The notes: a model not told the origin generated them from the letters alone. A stretch of DNA of 64,000 nt from Capniomyces stellatus (GCA_001661515.1 LUVW01000008.1:377232-441231), one strand, 5' to 3'; shown: positions 1-12,709, counted from the first letter of the stretch. Numbers and translations are program-made.

Positions 1-2986
1 TTGCGGATCTGTGGTATACCATTCTATTTTAAACTAGGCATACCTTTTAACTTGCTTGTTTTTATTCAAACAACAACAACAACAAAACTAACAAGGAATA
101 AATTTTTGCTTTTCTCAAGCTTTGCCTTTATTGCCAAGTTTTTCCAAACTTTAATTTGTTTACAAAATGCCAATTCTTTTTGCTATAAAAAAACCCCAGT
201 TATTTCAATAAAAAAAAATTTAAAAAAAAAGTCCCTGCTCTATTTGAGCTTTACAGAAATCCCTTATACACTACACCGCATTACTGCACTTTATATCCTA
301 TCTTGAATCTTCAAGCTGCTCAAGAAAATGATGACCCTTTTGAGTTTGCTGTGCGCTTTGCGATAATCTCATAGCTAATTACGTATTTTAAATTTTGCCT
401 GTCTTTTTTAACGGGAAAAAAACAACATCATTTTGAAATATTCATAATGGCCAACTAGGCTCTTTTTTTACTTTATAAAGCTACTCTACATACCCCTATT
501 CGCTTGACGAGCACACTGTAGCCTCAAATCATCTTTCGCACATATCATCACAGTCAACAACACTATGTGTTTGGCCCTATCCCCATTCTTCTTTTCTGTC
601 TTTCTTTATCCTTTTTTTCTTCTTTTTCTCTACACCTTTGCTTTTTTTCCTTTACTTTCTTTTTGTTTGGTGTCACGATAGATTATTAGCTTAAACTGGC
701 AGCTTTATTATCCTTGGTCTTATGTCCTGAACCTCATTCTTTTGAGTCATTAAAGATTTTATGTCTTTCCCATAATTTTTTTTAATGCTCCAAATTGTTT
801 TTTTTTAGTCTTAATTTCTTTATTCTGTTCTACTTTTGCTTGTGAAATACATCTGTAATTGTAATATTCAAGTTTGTGACTTCGAAATGCTGGACAGCTT
901 TAAAGCGAAACCCAACTTGAACCCAAATAAACTTTGTTTGAAAATTCTCAAGCTTTTGCTATCAACATGTAATAGGCTATACAATCTCACCTTTATTGCT
1001 GTGAATGCTAAATTCCTAGCCACTATTTTTACTATAATTAGATCAAGCTACATTGACACTCGGTAATGAAAGCTAGCTTATGACCTAAAAGCTTTTTTTG
1101 TGGTCACATATTTATAAAGCAGTTTGATCACAATTTTTTTTCTTTCTAATCTATACTGTAGCACACTTAGAAATTCGGTCCCATTTCCCTGCTTTCACTT
1201 TTTTTTACTTTTTTCATTTTTTTCTTATTGAAATACAAGTTCTACTGAAAGTGTTGCTATAGTTACGGATACCGTTGCTTTGATTAGTTGTTAGTTGTTA
1301 GTTGTTAGTTGTTATTCGGCAACTACTACTTGCTAGTTGATATACATGCTGCTTTATCTAGCCAATCTATAGACTTCAAGGAAAACGAAAAAGCAAAAAC
1401 AAAAACAAAACAAACAACTATATGTTTACTAAAGGTTTCGCACCATATACCGCTGCGTTTTACTTTTATTTTAAGTACTGTTGTGTTCAGCAGACCAGTT
1501 ACAACAAACTTGGATGTATTACCCAACCAATTATCAGCCAAAGCTGGATTTCAAAGCCTAATTCCTTTATTATTCAAAAAAAAACTCAAAGTGAAATGTC
1601 ACGCCTGGTTTACTTGGTTTACTTGTATGACTAAAAAGGCAAGTCAGTAAAACCGAAAATTCAATGATATCAATAATAAAAAAACATACCGTGCATGCAG
1701 CTCCTTTAATCAACAAGATTGTCTTATTGCCGTTGCTAATTATTAACAATGATTTGACTGGGCTTAATGACTGTGTCATTTTGATAATATAGAGTGATTG
1801 ACTGAATTTACCATTATTGCGAGTGGTCTGATTTATATGCTTCCCAGCAATCTAGTTAATTATAAATACACATCACGCCAATCTAACCAAAAGTACCCTC
1901 CTATTTTTGCAGACGTAACATACCCTACCGCTCAATTCAATTTGGGCGAATAGTAAAAATACTAGAATAAACCACAAAGTCTACTCTAACACCCATCCCA
2001 ACATACATTCTAACATCCACTCTAAAACCCACTCTAAAGTTGGGTTTTATTACACATCTAAGTGATATTTATTTTTTCATCATTGGTGGACTAGAGACAT
2101 TTATTCCAACAGTTTACAGTTTGTAAACACTAGAACGTATCAAAAATAACATATATCCCATATGACCTTAGGGACCTTTCAAGGCATCAACAGCTAGGGG
2201 CGGTGAATAAGCTCAATATCGTATCAGAAAACAGAGAAACACGGAAAGAATTGGAAAAGAAATAAGAGAATTTCTGTGGATATTTGATAATTTCTCACGG
2301 CTCAAGAGTCTATATTGCTACTTTATTGGTATTTTTGATGGACTAAATAATTTATCTTTGGTAGTAGAAGCCCTATTTTTACTGATGGTGTGCATTTGAT
2401 ATAAATCGCATTGTGATCCTTTCTTGGCACCAAGAAGCCCTGGCTATGCCATTAAATGACAATACTACAACAATAAACTGAGGTATACAAGCCAAAATAA
2501 CCCAATTTGGGTAGATTAAAGGGGATGTATGACTCTATTCACACTCTCACTTTTATCATCACGTCCCATCCCCAACCTCCTGTTCCTTTTGTTACATCAA
2601 AGCTAGAATAAGCCATAACTTTGAAGATTAATACTTAGCAGTTACATTGGTATCACTACTATATAAAAATACAGGAGCTATGTTCTTGACAGTATTGTTT
2701 TAATATTATTAAAAATTTTGACAGTATTCTATTGACTTGAGTAAAAGTCTTTCTCAACTTAGTCATAGCTTTCCGCAAATCCTTCCTTTCTACTTAGTGT
2801 AGACAAAAAAAATAAAGCCCTGGTTGGATTCGTATGACCTGCTTGATAAGACGCCCGGTATGTATTGTCTAGGCTCAATAGGCTCTAGTGGCGTTATGGC
2901 TATCAAACTTTTCTTTTTATTAAAAAAAGAAAAAAAAGAGGCAATCAGCAGATGTCCCTTTTGCCTGCGTGAGGTTGTAAACCTGT
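1..2986. other. Gene-poor AT-rich stretch
   Basis: I see no gene I can support in these 3 kb. The short open frames (for example 1309-1650 +, 1326-1541 -) overlap each other, are low-complexity and mostly lack an ATG start. Long T and A runs are frequent. A small 7-bp tandem repeat (TTAGTTG, four copies) lies at 1284-1311, and a run of related CACTCTAA/CATTCTAA words occurs around 1985-2040. Confidence 0.5.
1284..1311. repeat. Tandem 7-mer TTAGTTG x4
   Basis: Four exact head-to-tail copies of TTAGTTG are visible, followed by a diverged fifth. It lies in non-coding DNA and no function is evident. Confidence 0.8.
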
Positions 2987-3849
2987 TTATGCATTGTTTT
3001 TAGATAGAACCGTGGTGATTAAAATACTTGACAGACCCTCGAACTCTGGGTACGCGTTTCTCATTACTTTTATTGACTCTAATGGGTCGGAGCTGCCGAG
3101 TATTTCTTCGATACAATGCCGAAGCTTCGGGTTTTTTAGCAGTTTCTTTAATTCGGTAGATTGGTCTAATTGGTGCATGTTGATTATTGGAGGCTATTAG
3201 CATGTTTAGTTCAAGTCAGAATAGCCTGCAAATAAAGTGCTACTATGTATTCGACTGGATAGGTTGGTCCAACTTGCCTAGTCTATTCAGGCTACCTTCT
3301 TTTAAAAGGATTTCTTCATTTTCAGGCAGCTTTGTGTCCAAAATCGAGTCAACTACATTCGCAACTGTTGGTAATTCTATAATGGAATTTATCCTGTCAC
3401 GGTTATTAAGATCAAGTAGATTTTTATTCAATAAAAGTAAAAGAAACAAGCTCATTTTGCTTAAATAAATGGATTAATTATTGACAAGCTTCAGCTTTTT
3501 TTTTAATTGCTACCTTGTCGGGAACCATTCGCTTTGGAGCAAGGCGTCTCTATATTATCCAATGATATATATATATTGAGTATAATGTACTATAAGGTAT
3601 TTACTAACAACTAATCGCTATTGAATTAAAATGTATGTTTACCTTTATGAGTTCTAAAGCATGCCACCGAACAGCTACAAAAAGTAAAGATAAAATGCTT
3701 GGATTATAGGCCAATTTTAGAAAGCGGCCTTAAATATTGATTGAAATTGTTAGGAATGTTTCTTACTAGGGAATGCTACAGGTACTGCATTTATACTTTT
3801 TCTCGTTTAATTTGCAAATTGCGCAATTAATTATCTGTTTGTTCTTCAT
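2987..3849 (-). CDS. ZNHIT3: HIT-type zinc-finger protein, ZNHIT3/Hit1-like
   Basis: The spliced gene has five exons, complement(2987..3165, 3278..3376, 3514..3549, 3643..3674, 3767..3849), giving 142 aa (human ZNHIT3 is 155 aa). The N-terminus is a full zf-HIT finger: CAIC, then CSTC, then PYCSVACFRTHK and a final Cys about four residues on. Exon 1 ends inside the PY codon and exon 2 resumes at CSVAC, so the finger only appears after splicing. The C-terminus (DQSTELKKLLKNPKLRHCI) matches the ZNHIT3 helical segment that has the pattern S-x-L-x-x-LL-x-NP-x-LR. Family members act in box C/D snoRNP assembly with the R2TP machinery; that role is assigned by family. All introns keep phase. The last intron (3166-3277) uses a GC donor (GCAAGT). 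The gene stands alone in a gene-poor region. Confidence 0.85.
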
Positions 3850-4320
3850 TATGAATCCGAACGCCTTAGCTTTTAAAAAAAATAATACAAATCTCGAATA
3901 AATAAACAACGCGTGTCTGTGTATTGACAAAGGCTGGTATACGGTGGAAGAAGGTTGAACAGCAAATTTTGAATTTCAATTTTCACGCATTGAATTCAAC
4001 ACTCAAAAAATATGCAGTAAAAAAAATTTAAAATAAAACCAATAAAAAAAATAAACTTAGTAAAAAAAAAGTTTAACTTTGAACAGAAATAATCGATCAA
4101 AGTCCATCATAGCAAACACCATAATTAAGCAAATAAAAAAATATGTATAAAAAAGCATATAAATCAACACAAGCTAGTGGACTATACTTGGCCTTGCTGC
4201 TTAGTTTGTTTTTTCTTTTCCACTAGTAATGACTTAGGGACTACTAACTTATGTCCTGTTTTTGGTCAATTGGAATAGTCGGTGGTAAAGCAAACTAGAT
4301 CACATTTATGTAGCAAAGTA

Positions 4321-4797
4321 TTAATAAACATGCCAAAAGTTTGTTGGATATTGGCTAATAGAGTCTTTTGTAACATCAAGTTTGTTGGACATTGGAGACA
4401 AGCAAAAAAAACAACGTTTAGCTTTTTCAGAGTACTTGAACCTTGATGGCCGAGTAGGTTTTATGACCATTTTTTGTTGAGCTGGCTTGCTAAGGCTTGA
4501 CTCCAGCTCATCTTGAAGCTTGAGTGTTTGCATTATGCATTCAACCAACTCATCTTTGATTGAAATAATGAGGCCAATAACCAATCAAACAATGTATGTA
4601 ATTGGTGTTTTTTTTTTACCGAGATTGAAGCACACAGGGTCATTTTTTTTAATGAGAATTATATTGCGGGTTGGTGTAAACTTTTGTCCATTTGTAAGCG
4701 AACTATTGGATGAACAAGGGAACTTGTGGGTTGAAAAAGGGCAAATAGTAAAAATCAACTTGGAGGGTAAATCCAACCAATTCTGGACTCGAATCAT
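4321..4797 (-). CDS. Unassigned two-exon candidate with a C-terminal CxxC
   Basis: I do not recognise this gene. Two minus-strand frames (4620..4797 and 4321..4553) join in phase across a 66-nt GT-AG intron (4554-4619) to give a 136-aa protein. It starts at an ATG preceded by an in-frame stop. Visible features are a basic patch KPTRPSRFKYSEKAKRC, a single CFFC pair near the end, and a short helix-like stretch LKLQDELESSL. A competing plus-strand frame (4520-4804) overlaps part of it, so the coding strand is not settled. It may be a fragment of a longer gene with upstream exons before 5115, where the sequence is dominated by a C8 run and low complexity. Confidence 0.3.
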
Positions 4798-6031
4798 AGT
4801 TTAAGAGGGAAGCTGGTGTCGCAGGTTTGGAAAACTAACGAAGGCTGCTATCAAATAGTGAAGGAAAGAGAGAAAGAAGGAAAGCGAGAAACGAAGGAGA
4901 AATGATATATTGCTGCAAAGAGTTGGGTGTTGCAGCAAGTAACAAAATTCCATAAAACCAATAAGATTTCCACAGCTGCAGCAATGATGCACAGGTATGT
5001 TATTCAACAGCACAAGAAGGGCAAAAGTTGAATGTTGGGAGAGAGGGGGGGGGAAGAAAACTGGGATCAAGAAGGTAAAGGCAAGGGTGGCGTTTTCCAA
5101 GGAGTAAAATAGCATACAAGGTGAACAACCAGTGCTAATTCAAAGGGCGAATGAAAGCAAGAGAAGCCATTTAAATAAAATAGTACGAATTTGTTTGAGA
5201 TTTACAGCTAGCTAAAACATATAGATGAAAAAGGACTAGAAGGAAATTGAGTATGGGAGGAACATGCTAAGCTTATAATATCACAGGTGGTAAAAATAAC
5301 ATTTCCATTTAAAAATTGTGATATTTGTAAGTAAATGATTTGCTCGCTTCGGAAGCAAAAAAATCCAAAAAATGAAAGCGCTTATTGGTGGTATACTTTG
5401 AATTGCAGTAAAAAAAAATAGTAATAGCAGGAACAAAACAACACATCGCAATAAAAGCAAAAGTAAAAGTAAAAGGCAGCAAACGTATGATACTAAAATT
5501 AGGCCAACAAACCAAAATTAAATTTCAATTTCAATAAAAAGCAAAACAAAGCGAAATTAAATTAAAGGAAAAGCAAAAAAAAAGCCTAGACTAATGGAGA
5601 TAATGCCTTGGTAGGCAGGGAAGACTGAAGAAATCGATAGAAAACAGACACATTGGATAAAACAACTAAATAAAATTGTAAAAGCAGTTTTTTTTATATT
5701 TAAAAAGTAACGAAATAGGCGTGAAAACAGTTTAAATTAGTGCAATAAAAAACAGCAACACAACGGATAAATACGTCCAGTTTAAAGAACTTGTTGTTTA
5801 CACAATACCAGAATAAAAGGAAGAGTAGAGAAAGCCTTACAGCTTAGTTTACTGCCTTTTATAAAATTACTTTTATTGTTGAATAGTATTTTTAGAGCCT
5901 CGGTTTTGACATATAGCATTCAATAGTAGAACACAACAAAAGACTTGGATATTACCCAAAACATACAAAGAGCAAAGAGCAAAAGCCACACCAATATATT
6001 GTAGTACTTGCATATCAAAGCTTTAGCAACA
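4798..6031. other. Intergenic, upstream of Lhs1
   Basis: No supported gene. There are purine-rich low-complexity blocks around 4855-4905 and 5035-5060 (a G8 run) and many A-runs nearer the Lhs1 start. The promoter and 5' UTR of the chaperone gene must lie here, but I can point to no specific element. Confidence 0.4.
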
Positions 6032-8918
6032 ATGATAAAAAACATTGCTGTTGTGTCGTTACTGGCAATCTGTGGGCTGTACGGTGGGATTAATCAAGGC
6101 TCGGTGAATGCAGCAGTCCTTGGTATCGACTATGGAGCTGATAGTTATAAGGTGGCCATAGCCAACCCTGGGAGACCTTTGGACATTGTGCTGAACAGAG
6201 ATTCATCCCGTAAGACACCTTCGGTGATTACAATCAGAGATTACGAGCGCATGTTTGGCTCAGATTCTGTTAGCATTTCAAGCAGGTTCCCAGAAAAAAC
6301 GGTGTTTGCAGCAAAGCATCTGTTGGGGGCAAGGTACGAAGATGAAGTGGCAAAGGTGTACAGAGAAAGGTATGGCGCGAATATGGTGAAGCGTGGGGAC
6401 TCGGGAGAGATTGGGTTTGATTTTGGCTTTGAGGACGGAAGAATACTGAGCAACCAGGAGGTGATTGCAATGCAGTTACAGTTTATCCGCAAAGTTACAA
6501 ATGAGACGGAAAAAGTGGAAGTTAAGGAATCAGTGTTTACAGTTCCTTCGCACTTTGGGCAAGAAGAGAGACAGGCTCTGTTGGATGCGGCAGAGTTGGC
6601 AGGATTCAAAGTGTTGTCGTTTTTGAATGATGGAAGTGCAGCAGCCCTGAATTATGCAATGTCAAGGGAACTGAATTCAACAACACAGATATATATGTTT
6701 ATGGATATGGGAGCAGCAAGCACAGTGGCGACGGTGGCCTCGTTCAGAACGGAAAAGTTAAAGGTAGGGGGGGTTAGTACGCAAATACCAATAGTCAACG
6801 TTTTGGGATTCGCAGTGGATAGGACGTTGGGTGGGTTTGAAATTGATGCGCGGATTCGGGATTATTTGTTGGAGGCGTTTGTAAAGAAGAATGGGAAGAA
6901 GGTCGGGGATTCTGTTCGAGAGGACAAAAGGGCAATGTCGAGGCTTTTGAAAGAGGCAGCCCGCGTTAAAATGATACTGAGTGCCAATGCTGATACAAAA
7001 GCAAATCTTGAGTCATTGTACGAAGATATTGACTTTACGATGAAGGTGACACGAAAAGAGTTTGAAGGGCTAATCACTGACTTGTCTTCGCGATTAAGAA
7101 AGGTAGCAAAAGAGGCAGTGGAGTTGTCAAAGGTTACAATGAAGGACATCAACTCGGTGGTTGTATTAGGAGGAAGTACCAGAGTTCCGTTTGTTCAAGA
7201 AGGGCTTGCAGAGGTATTTGGAAAGGACAAGATAGCCAAGAACATCAATGCTGATGAGGCATGCGTGATTGGATCAGCTTTCAAAGCAGCGGGAATGAGC
7301 AGAATGTTCAGAGTCAAGGAAATCCGATTAAGGGATGTGTATGGATACGGAATCAGAGCAATGTTTGACGGCGAGGCAGGCGGCATTATGGGAACAAGTA
7401 AGTCAACAGGCGATTAGATGAAATAACATGGTGATTAATGGTGTTGCCATTTATATATATATATATATTTGATTTAATATGGTGTGATTTCACGGCATTG
7501 TAAAATTAAATCAAAATTGGCGGTGGTGGTGATATTTTGTAGAGAAAGAGAAGGTTGTGGACATCTTGCCAAAGTTTTCGACTATTGGGGCTATAAGATT
7601 TATCAAGGATGTGCGTTCATCAGACTTTTCGATCAACTTTGAGTCAGAAGTAGAAGGCAGTTACACAAAGTTTGGAACAGCAAAGATCAGCGGGATTCCA
7701 AAGGCGATTAGCGGTGTAAATGCGAAGAAGTTGGTTGACCCAAAGCCAACGATCCAGGTAGGAGTACAGCTGAACAAGTACGGATTGTTTGAAGTGGTAT
7801 CAGCAAACGCGATATTCAACGTCACAAATCCTGACTACAACAAGTACGCTAAAGACTTGGCGGCCTGGAACGTTGAGCAAGCTGAGCACACCAAAAGTGT
7901 TGAGGCGTCGCGTAAATCAAAGGCGGAGAAGTCTAAGGCGGAGAAGTCCAAGTCGGCAGAAAAGGGCAGTGATGCCTCAGCAACAGCCAGCGACGAGCCA
8001 ACACCAACGCCAGTACAAAGACCAATAGCCAACACCAGGCCAATGCCTGTGGAACAGTTCCCTTACATAACCGAGAAGATTAAGCTGGAAGTGAGCTTTG
8101 CCCTGGACAAGCCCACAACTCTTGACAAGAAGACAGCGGAGTCTGCCATTAACCTTATCAGAAAACTGGACGCCTTGGATAACGACAAGTTCCTGCTATC
8201 TCAGGCCAAAAACAACCTCGAAGGCTTTATCTACAAGGTCAGAGATGTTGTTGAGGATGAAGACACTGCCCCTGTCACTACTTCTGAAATGATTGATTCT
8301 TTGAAGGCCAAAGCCAAATCCACATCTGAATGGCTCGAGGAAAACATGGAAATCGCCAATGTCACCGAGCTTGAGTCTCATCTCAAAGCCTTGAAGGACT
8401 TGGTCGACCCTGTCCGTGTCAGAGCCTCTGAACACAAAGAAAGACCCGCTGCCTTGGAGTCGCTTAAACTCGCCATTGAAAACGCCAAAAAGATTGATGA
8501 CGAAATCGCCAAGATGTACGGCGAATCCGAGGCCACTGTTATCAAGTCCTCCCACAACGAAGTCAAAACCCTTGTTTCCACCGCCGAAGCCTGGATCGCT
8601 GAAAACCTACCAAAACAAGACGCCCTGAAACCATACGAGGACCCCGCCTTCAAGGTAAAGTCTGTTCTTGAAAAGTCCAAAAGCCTAAACGACGCCACTA
8701 TCCGCCTCGCCATCAAGGTTGCCAAACTCTCCGACTTTGCATCAAAAGCCGCTGCCAGCATAACAACCGCCCCTGAGCCTACCAACGTCACTGAATCCGC
8801 TGGTCCATCCGACTCTCCATCTCCTCAAGACCCAAGCGGCGAAGACCATAGCGCTGATCCAAAGATCACTGATGACGAATCGCCAGATAATCAAACCCCG
8901 CCTCACGACGAGTTGTAG
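6032..8918 (+). CDS. LHS1: ER lumenal Hsp70-like chaperone, Lhs1/HYOU1 (GRP170) family
   Basis: Two exons, 6032..7397 and 7543..8918, join across a GTAAGT...TAG intron in phase to give 913 aa. The first ATG in frame is at 6032. It opens a signal peptide (MIKNIAVVSLLAICG) that is followed at once by the Hsp70 phosphate-binding motif VLGIDYG. The nucleotide-binding domain fills about the first 400 residues (LNRDSSRKTPS, FMDMGAAS, VVLGGSTRVPFVQ). A beta-type substrate domain follows, then a long Lys/Ser-rich linker (AEKSKAEKSKS) and helical lid sequence, as in HYOU1. The protein ends in PHDEL, an HDEL-type ER retention signal. Family role: folding factor and nucleotide exchanger for BiP/Kar2 in the ER lumen. 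Base composition of the coding strand shifts from G-rich early to C-rich late. The gene is convergent with the taspase gene. Confidence 0.95.
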
Positions 8919-9430
8919 ATTCTGTCGGTACCATTATATTTCTTTACTCTTATTATCTTTATCTTACCATATATATATAGTACTTTATTCAGAACTATTA
9001 TCATCAATAATAAACTATAAAAAGTTCCAACTCGATCACTTTACACAATTCCTCTCCTCCTTTTGACTCTTGCTTATTTATTTATTTTTTATTTTATTTC
9101 ATTTTATTTCATTTTATTTTACAACGCTAATATCCAACCATTGTATCTACTACATATACATCATCAACTATAACGAGTATCCCTCTATTTTAACCCTGCT
9201 TTTGTCATGACTTCCTCTCCTCGATATCTTTGCCTAAATTCAAACAATAATAAGTATGTTGCCAACCAACTTCAAAAAACAACAACAACAATAACAACAA
9301 CCTCTCCATACCCACATTATGCTTACCATAGGTTTATCCATATCGCTACTCATATATCCAAATCCCTACCAAAAAAAAAAAAAGCATAATACAACACATG
9401 GCTTAATTTATTTACAACCTGATAATACTA
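8919..9430. other. Convergent intergenic region
   Basis: This is the space between the 3' ends of Lhs1 (+) and taspase (-). It holds ATTTT/ATTTA-rich low-complexity sequence, an (AAC)/(ATAAC) microsatellite near 9280-9305 and an A12 run near 9370. No gene is seen. Terminators and poly(A) sites for both neighbours are expected here. Confidence 0.5.
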
Positions 9431-12075
9431 TTATACTCTGGGGCTGGGCATATTCACAACTTTAGATTCATTATTACCATGCTTTCGGTAGTAAATCCCA
9501 CTAGAACGTCTATTCATCAAATCCCATTTATTCACTCATTTATTCATTTATTTATTTATTTATTCACTCTTTCATTTATTTATGTTGGTTACTCGTCAAA
9601 TCCAACTTGGGCCCAAATCACCTTTGAGTATATATTACAAGTATATGTCCATGTTGATACTTGCCTATAGCCAGGTTTGTCTCTGTTGCTTGGCTTTTCA
9701 CTACTATTGCTCCCACATTTTTGTTGTCATATTTTTCTAATCCCGGGTCATCTAGTTCATTGCAGCATAAATACACCCATACCAGTTAGCATATACACTT
9801 TCACTCGCTACATAATCAACAAGCATATATCCAACTTCTCTCAAAATTTGGCGATCCTATCCATTCTTCTCCAACCCCCCCCCCCTCCCACCCCTCTACT
9901 GTCTATTTGTTCTCATTGTTACCTAGAAAGTGGTATATTGACTCTTTGAATTGTGACAATGGGTCTTCAAATCCCATATCCTCATCCGAACTACCATCGC
10001 CGTATTTCAATATTTCGCTGCTATCGTCTTGACTAGCATTAACCTCTATTTCTTTTTTCTTTTCCTTTCTCTCGCACCCGGTTCCATTGACTTTTCCCTT
10101 TAGAAACTCTACTATTTTATGACCCATACTGGTTCTTATAATCTGCTCTCCCGTTCCTAAAGTAAATATACACCAGCATCCAACGTGTCACCACATTATT
10201 CTCTCACCCAGCAGCCTTGTACACCACCTTAATATCGTGGAGGTGACAGCTTTAGGCTACAGTCTCCCAATTACACTTGCTATCTCACCTGTAATACTTG
10301 TCCCTACTGTGAATATATTTCTGGGGTCTAGGCCACACTTTTCTGCCCAACATCCAGCCTTATATATCGCCGCCTATAGTTACGCAAACAATCAAAACGT
10401 CAAAGCCAAGTACAGATCTAAAGCAAATAACAGAAACACCAAAAACCAAACACCAACCTCCCCAATACGCCCTTCAATCTTAACCGCTATTCCTCCTGAA
10501 CTAACTCCTGCTGACATGTTTCCTTCTATATCTAAACAAACCGCTCCCACTGTATCCTGAAGCATCTCTCCATTCTTTGTTGGAAGCGATGCTGAACCCA
10601 AACACCCACTACTTGACTTTTTTTCTTTTGATGAGTCCAGGATTTCCTTGTATATTTTATATTGCCTCTCCGCCCCCTCTATCAATATCGCCAGTTCAAA
10701 ATATCAGCACTTGAAACACATAACACACATCCGTTATAAGCCATACACGTGGAAATACATCTGCAGCAGGATTGCCAAATCGACAACAACATGCCAGATG
10801 AACCGATTATACACTCCATGACTACTCCAACTTGTGATGTCTGCCGTATGTCTCATACTCGTGATAAGATCACCGTAAAATTAATCCAAATATCCACCAG
10901 ATGTTACCTGTTATATGATATCTTTTATCGACTGTGGTTTTGACACCATTTTCTGCTGCAAAAACCCCTGCTCCACTCCCAACAAGCATCCTAGTTAATC
11001 AACGTTTATAAAAACCACCTTGGTTCAAATAATGTGCCCAATTATACTTACAAATTGAAAGCGGTGGCTTACAGCTTTACAAACACAACCAAAACGATAT
11101 AGCTCATAGCTTGAAATTATTTGGTGACAGTTATACCAGTAGAAACGCTACTGTAACACGCACTTACATTGGTGTTATCAGTCCAAACTCCTGCTGCCCT
11201 TCTGACTCGATCTCCATAACTTTTTTTGCCCCAATTATCGGATTTACAATGTCTGACGTTTGTTGTTTTGGAAATAAAAATTAACAATTAATAGAAATAC
11301 ACACACAGTCATCGGTTTGGCTCTAAGCCCTACTCTGCCGTGTGCATTTAACCAACCACGCAGCTCCAACTATACTACAATATGGCACTATATAATCACA
11401 TTACTTGACACTGCGCCCACTGATCCAAAAGCTCCGTCAGTAGAACGCATTATACTAGCATCGCACTCAACTGTTCCTCTTCTCGTCAAGTTTGACCCAA
11501 TCCCTGCATTCGTAATTGGGCAGTCCTTAGTATCAATTATATATAACATGTGTTAGCACGCCAATAAATATTTCCTTGTTAGTGCTTTTAGGACTTGTGT
11601 CGCAAGTATAAACTTTGTCCTTATGCCACAGCTATCAGTAAATTACTGCTTATCGTTCCAAATTGGACTCGCTTTTTCCGCCTTACCTCCAACTCTTGAA
11701 TCGCAGCAGCCACAGCCTCTTCGCATCTGCCGCCCGCCTTCAACACTGCCATAGAAGCCTCGCACGACCTACAGCAATATGGATTTGTTTAATACCCGCA
11801 CTCTGCTCACCATTAATGAGCACTCGTTTGGTAATGCCTCCAACAATTATTTATTCAAAATCACAAGCAAAATAAATACTATTTTTACTTTTTTATCGCT
11901 TTTTTATACTCCTTTTCCTTGGCTTCACTGTGCATTCCTAGTTTTCCAATAATTTATTGTTTTTGTGCTATTAAACATGAATTAAATCGCCTATGGGTAC
12001 GTTATCTCTATTGCATTAGGGTATGGTAGTACCTGCTCCTATGTGAACAACAACACAACACCGCCTACTGCCCAT
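9431..12075 (-). CDS. TASP1: Taspase 1-like threonine aspartase (N-terminal nucleophile hydrolase)
   Basis: Eleven exons can be joined in phase: complement(9431..9509, 9622..9751, 9923..10156, 10289..10373, 10458..10678, 10908..10990, 11168..11252, 11405..11525, 11687..11768, 11889..11937, 12033..12075), giving 403 aa (human TASP1 is 420). The order of blocks follows the family: VVVHIGAG at the N-terminus; CPITNAGIGSNLT; CDASIM; GAVS..VNPI; PMMLVGSGAG; then the autoprocessing site QDTVGAV, where the predicted nucleophile is Thr197; then SSGGIAVKIEGRIGE, AGCWAE and a tail ending near 9431. Family knowledge: the precursor self-cleaves before this Thr to give alpha and beta subunits; animal enzymes cut MLL and TFIIA after Asp. 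A charged insert (about 60 aa, rich in K, E, D, S) follows SITGTGEQIIRTS. Substrates here are unknown. It lies just upstream of the small ORF at 12395. Confidence 0.92.
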
Positions 12076-12394
12076 TATCTTTTTTTTCCGTTCTGTGCTT
12101 GTTTTTTCCCCACAGCTGATTTCGTGCTTGTTTTTTTCCGCGTTCTCGGCCTTATCCTTGCCCTATAAAGTGCTTTATAGAGAGTAGCTGTTTAAATTTT
12201 GTTAGGTGCTGCCAAATCAGATTTCTACCACAAGATTGAAATTGTCTGACTGTTCTTAGGGGGGAGAGGGGGGGACGAGGGACAATGCTGGTTTTGGAAT
12301 TAAAGTAGATTCAGTGGAAATTGTTTGTGTATTTTTTTTATTATTGAAATGTTGATTAGTCTTTTATAAAATCGTGTAATTAACGTGGTTTAAT

Positions 12395-12571
12395 TCAACA
12401 AATTAGATCGTAACAATTCACCAACCCTGCTAAAGTTTGTTGGCCTACTAGCTTGAACCAGTGCGCTAACCAAACTGCAGCAAGAGTAAAATAACGTATC
12501 ACAGTCCCGATATATACCTCGGTACGACTTATTATAAAGTGCTGTAACTGCTGGGTTGTAGAACTTGTCAT
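12395..12571 (-). CDS. Small hypothetical membrane protein (58 aa)
   Basis: The frame starts at the ATG at 12571, and no longer ATG start is available. It encodes a polar N-terminus (MTSSTTQQLQHF) and a hydrophobic stretch (IRYFTLAAVWLAHWF) that could form one membrane helix. The size and layout resemble small mitochondrial or ER membrane subunits, but I recognise no family. It could be a chance frame or an unspliced fragment. It sits between the taspase and the GPI-like protein, on the same strand as both. Confidence 0.25.
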   Translation of the reverse strand: MTSSTTQQLQHFIISRTEVYIGTVIRYFTLAAVWLAHWFKLVGQQTLAGLVNCYDLIC

Positions 12572-12709
12572 GTTCAGGCTAGAATCCAGCTTGTTCAAAT
12601 TAATGGTTTTATTACTTTAAAAGGCTGTCGGCGCCTTTATAGCTTGAAGATTTTAGTATTAACAGATTTATTGGCTAATGACCAGTTAAATTTATAAACT
12701 TCAATAAAC

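Noticed and set aside
6241..6609. Long minus-strand frames across the Lhs1 gene
   Set aside because: They are antisense shadows of a well-supported chaperone exon and have Ser/Phe-rich, non-homologous content.
11300..11390. Extra taspase exon reading GAAWLVKCTRQ
   Set aside because: It would need an intron of 17 or 35 nt. Skipping to 11252 keeps phase and gives the expected VNPI segment, so this is intron sequence.
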